Assembly: GCA_034005165.1 (NCBI GenBank)
Contig: JAVEVE010000012.1
Span: forward strand, 1 to 6,534
Source of the DNA: UBA1573 sp034005165
GTDB lineage: Bacteria; Pseudomonadota; Alphaproteobacteria; Micavibrionales; Micavibrionaceae
Reading direction: 5' to 3'
Length of the DNA: 6,534 nucleotides
The notes under the pieces were generated by a model, which searched no databases, was not told the origin of the DNA, and saw only the letters and a program-made list of their open reading frames with translations. A program made the translations under genes and the position numbers. Positions 5,654 to 6,534 of the stretch are shown here, in pieces (positions within the stretch are counted from its first letter, which is position 1; each line of letters starts with the position of its first letter).

Positions 5654-6342
5654 TGGATTTACAAACCCAGACCTATTTGATTGATGCGCAATCTCTGTGT
5701 TACCAATATGGGCAAGGCGAGATTGCACAGACAGTTCTGAAAGAAGCAACTTTGAGAGTAGCTTCCGGAGAGTTTGTTATTCTGGCCGGCCCCTCAGGGT
5801 CAGGAAAAAGCACACTTCTTTCTCTGATCGGCGCTCTCCGCCAATGTCAGGAAGGAAGGCTAAACATTCTTGGAATGCGCCTTGATTCGGCAAACGAAAC
5901 CGTTATGCGCAAGATCAGGCAGAAGATGGGGTATGTTTTCCAGCAGCACAATCTTCTTGGTTTTCTAACAGCTCTCCAAAACGTTGAAATGACGCTAGAA
6001 ATGATGCAGGAATACACTGCATCAGAAAGACATGACTTATCCCGCCATGCCCTCGAACAAGTTGGTCTGGGTGACCATTGTTACCATTATTCTTCTCAGC
6101 TCTCTGTTGGGCAAAAACAACGAGTTGCTATTGCACGCAGCATTGTCCATACCCCTCGCCTTATTCTGGCTGACGAACCAACCGCCTCACTGGATAGTAA
6201 AACAGGGTTGAAAGTAGTCGATATTTTACACGGTATGGTGAAGAATATGGGCTGTGGAGCCTTGGTTGTAACACATGATAACCGAATTTTTGATTATGCA
6301 GATCGTATCTTGCATATTGAAGATGGTGTCGTGTCATCGTAA
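5653..6342 (+). CDS. devA: DevA-type ABC transporter ATPase
   Basis: The 229-residue ATPase has every core element in order: Walker A 'GPSGSGKST' (46-54), Q-loop 'VFQQHNLL' (Q97), ABC signature 'LSVGQKQRVAIARS' (150-163), Walker B 'LILADEPTASLD' (170-181, with catalytic E175), D-loop 'SLD' and H-loop 'VVTHD' (H208). The 'FQQHNLLGFLTALQNVEM' stretch is characteristic of the MacB/LolD/DevA branch that pairs with FtsX-type permeases. The one deviation is valine at the third position of the usual LSGGQ signature (V152); the serine and second glycine, which contact ATP, are kept. The length is normal for a single-domain subunit, which would dimerise under DevC. The start codon overlaps the devC stop (TAATG), so translation is coupled; the only upstream ribosome-like motif, GTGGA (5636-5640), is 12 nt away. 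It is the last gene of the exporter operon. Confidence 0.95.
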   Translation: MDLQTQTYLIDAQSLCYQYGQGEIAQTVLKEATLRVASGEFVILAGPSGSGKSTLLSLIGALRQCQEGRLNILGMRLDSANETVMRKIRQKMGYVFQQHNLLGFLTALQNVEMTLEMMQEYTASERHDLSRHALEQVGLGDHCYHYSSQLSVGQKQRVAIARSIVHTPRLILADEPTASLDSKTGLKVVDILHGMVKNMGCGALVVTHDNRIFDYADRILHIEDGVVSS

Positions 6343-6356
6343 GCTGATTTAACTTT

Positions 6357-6379
6357 CCGGACGAGCGCTCTGGTTTTCT
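6357..6379 (+). terminator. Possible weak Rho-independent terminator after devA
   Basis: CCGGA (6357-6361) can pair with TCTGG (6369-6373), one pair being G-U, around a 7-nt loop, and TTTTCT follows at 6374-6379. Its place 14 nt after the devA stop is right for an operon terminator. The 5-bp stem is short and would be only marginally stable. Confidence 0.33.
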
Positions 6380-6399
6380 CCCATAAAATGAAAGCATAA

Positions 6400-6504
6400 T
6401 ATATCCAGATTTACCACCTTGATCGCGGCTATGAAAACCTTGTAGGCAAGCTGGAAAGTTGTGGCGCTAAAGTCGAACGGCTCACCTCTTCATTTGTCGA
6501 ATAG
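6400..6504 (+). pseudogene. murA: C-terminal remnant of murA (UDP-GlcNAc enolpyruvyl transferase)
   Basis: The frame 6400-6501, followed by TAG 6502-6504, encodes 34 residues: 'YIQIYHLDRGYENLVGKL', then 'ESCGAKVERL' and a short tail. This is the well-known C-terminus of MurA; E. coli MurA ends with IYHIDRGYE...KL..LGA.IER. MurA catalyses the first committed step of peptidoglycan synthesis and is about 420 residues, so over 90% of the gene is missing. A TAA at 6397-6399 is in frame directly upstream, and no start or ribosome site precedes the fragment. The preceding in-frame residues (6343-6396: 'ADLTFRTSALVFSHKMKA') weakly recall the MurA 'TDLRASxSLVLAGL' segment, which may mean the decayed copy reaches back to the devA stop. 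The fragment cannot make an enzyme. It most likely marks a recombination or insertion boundary at the right side of the export cluster. A partial duplicate is likelier than loss of an essential gene. Confidence 0.8.
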
Positions 6505-6534
6505 GTTTTCTTTTTAATTTTCTGATATTTAAAA

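Overview
The window reads as an accessory, moderately AT-rich stretch of a Gram-negative bacterial chromosome or plasmid. The exporter type (DevBCA) and the C-terminal MurA fragment at the right edge fit a Gram-negative host. A low-GC alphaproteobacterium such as a Zymomonas relative is a guess from gene style only; nothing here fixes the species. All recognisable genes lie on the + strand.

Layout. The left edge (to 245) holds the C-terminal end of a rhodanese-like sulfurtransferase. A very AT-rich spacer of about 240 bp follows. Three enzyme genes come next: a FeeM/LuxI-like GNAT acyltransferase (487-1371), a ThiF/E1-like adenylyltransferase (1525-2418) and a class I SAM-dependent methyltransferase (2432-3217). 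After a 205-bp spacer with operator-like repeats comes a complete, tightly coupled DevB-DevC-DevA exporter operon: membrane fusion protein 3423-4475, FtsX-type permease 4472-5653 and ATPase 5653-6342. Immediately after devA lies a broken C-terminal remnant of murA (about 6400-6504), which marks a rearrangement boundary.

How the genes may work together (inference). FeeM-type enzymes join a fatty acyl chain from acyl carrier protein to an amino acid. ThiF-type enzymes activate carboxylates as acyl-adenylates, and the methyltransferase could cap the product. DevBCA pumps in cyanobacteria move glycolipids out through a TolC-type channel. Together they look like a compact make-and-export cassette for an acylated small molecule, possibly an N-acyl amino acid derivative. 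No acyl carrier protein, ubiquitin-like partner, precursor peptide or outer-membrane channel is visible in the window, so those would have to be supplied from elsewhere.

The most unusual sequence-level details are an A9 tract at the ThiF stop codon, where loss of one A would fuse ThiF in frame to the methyltransferase; the murA tail abutting devA; and a repeat/inverted-repeat cluster ahead of devB.
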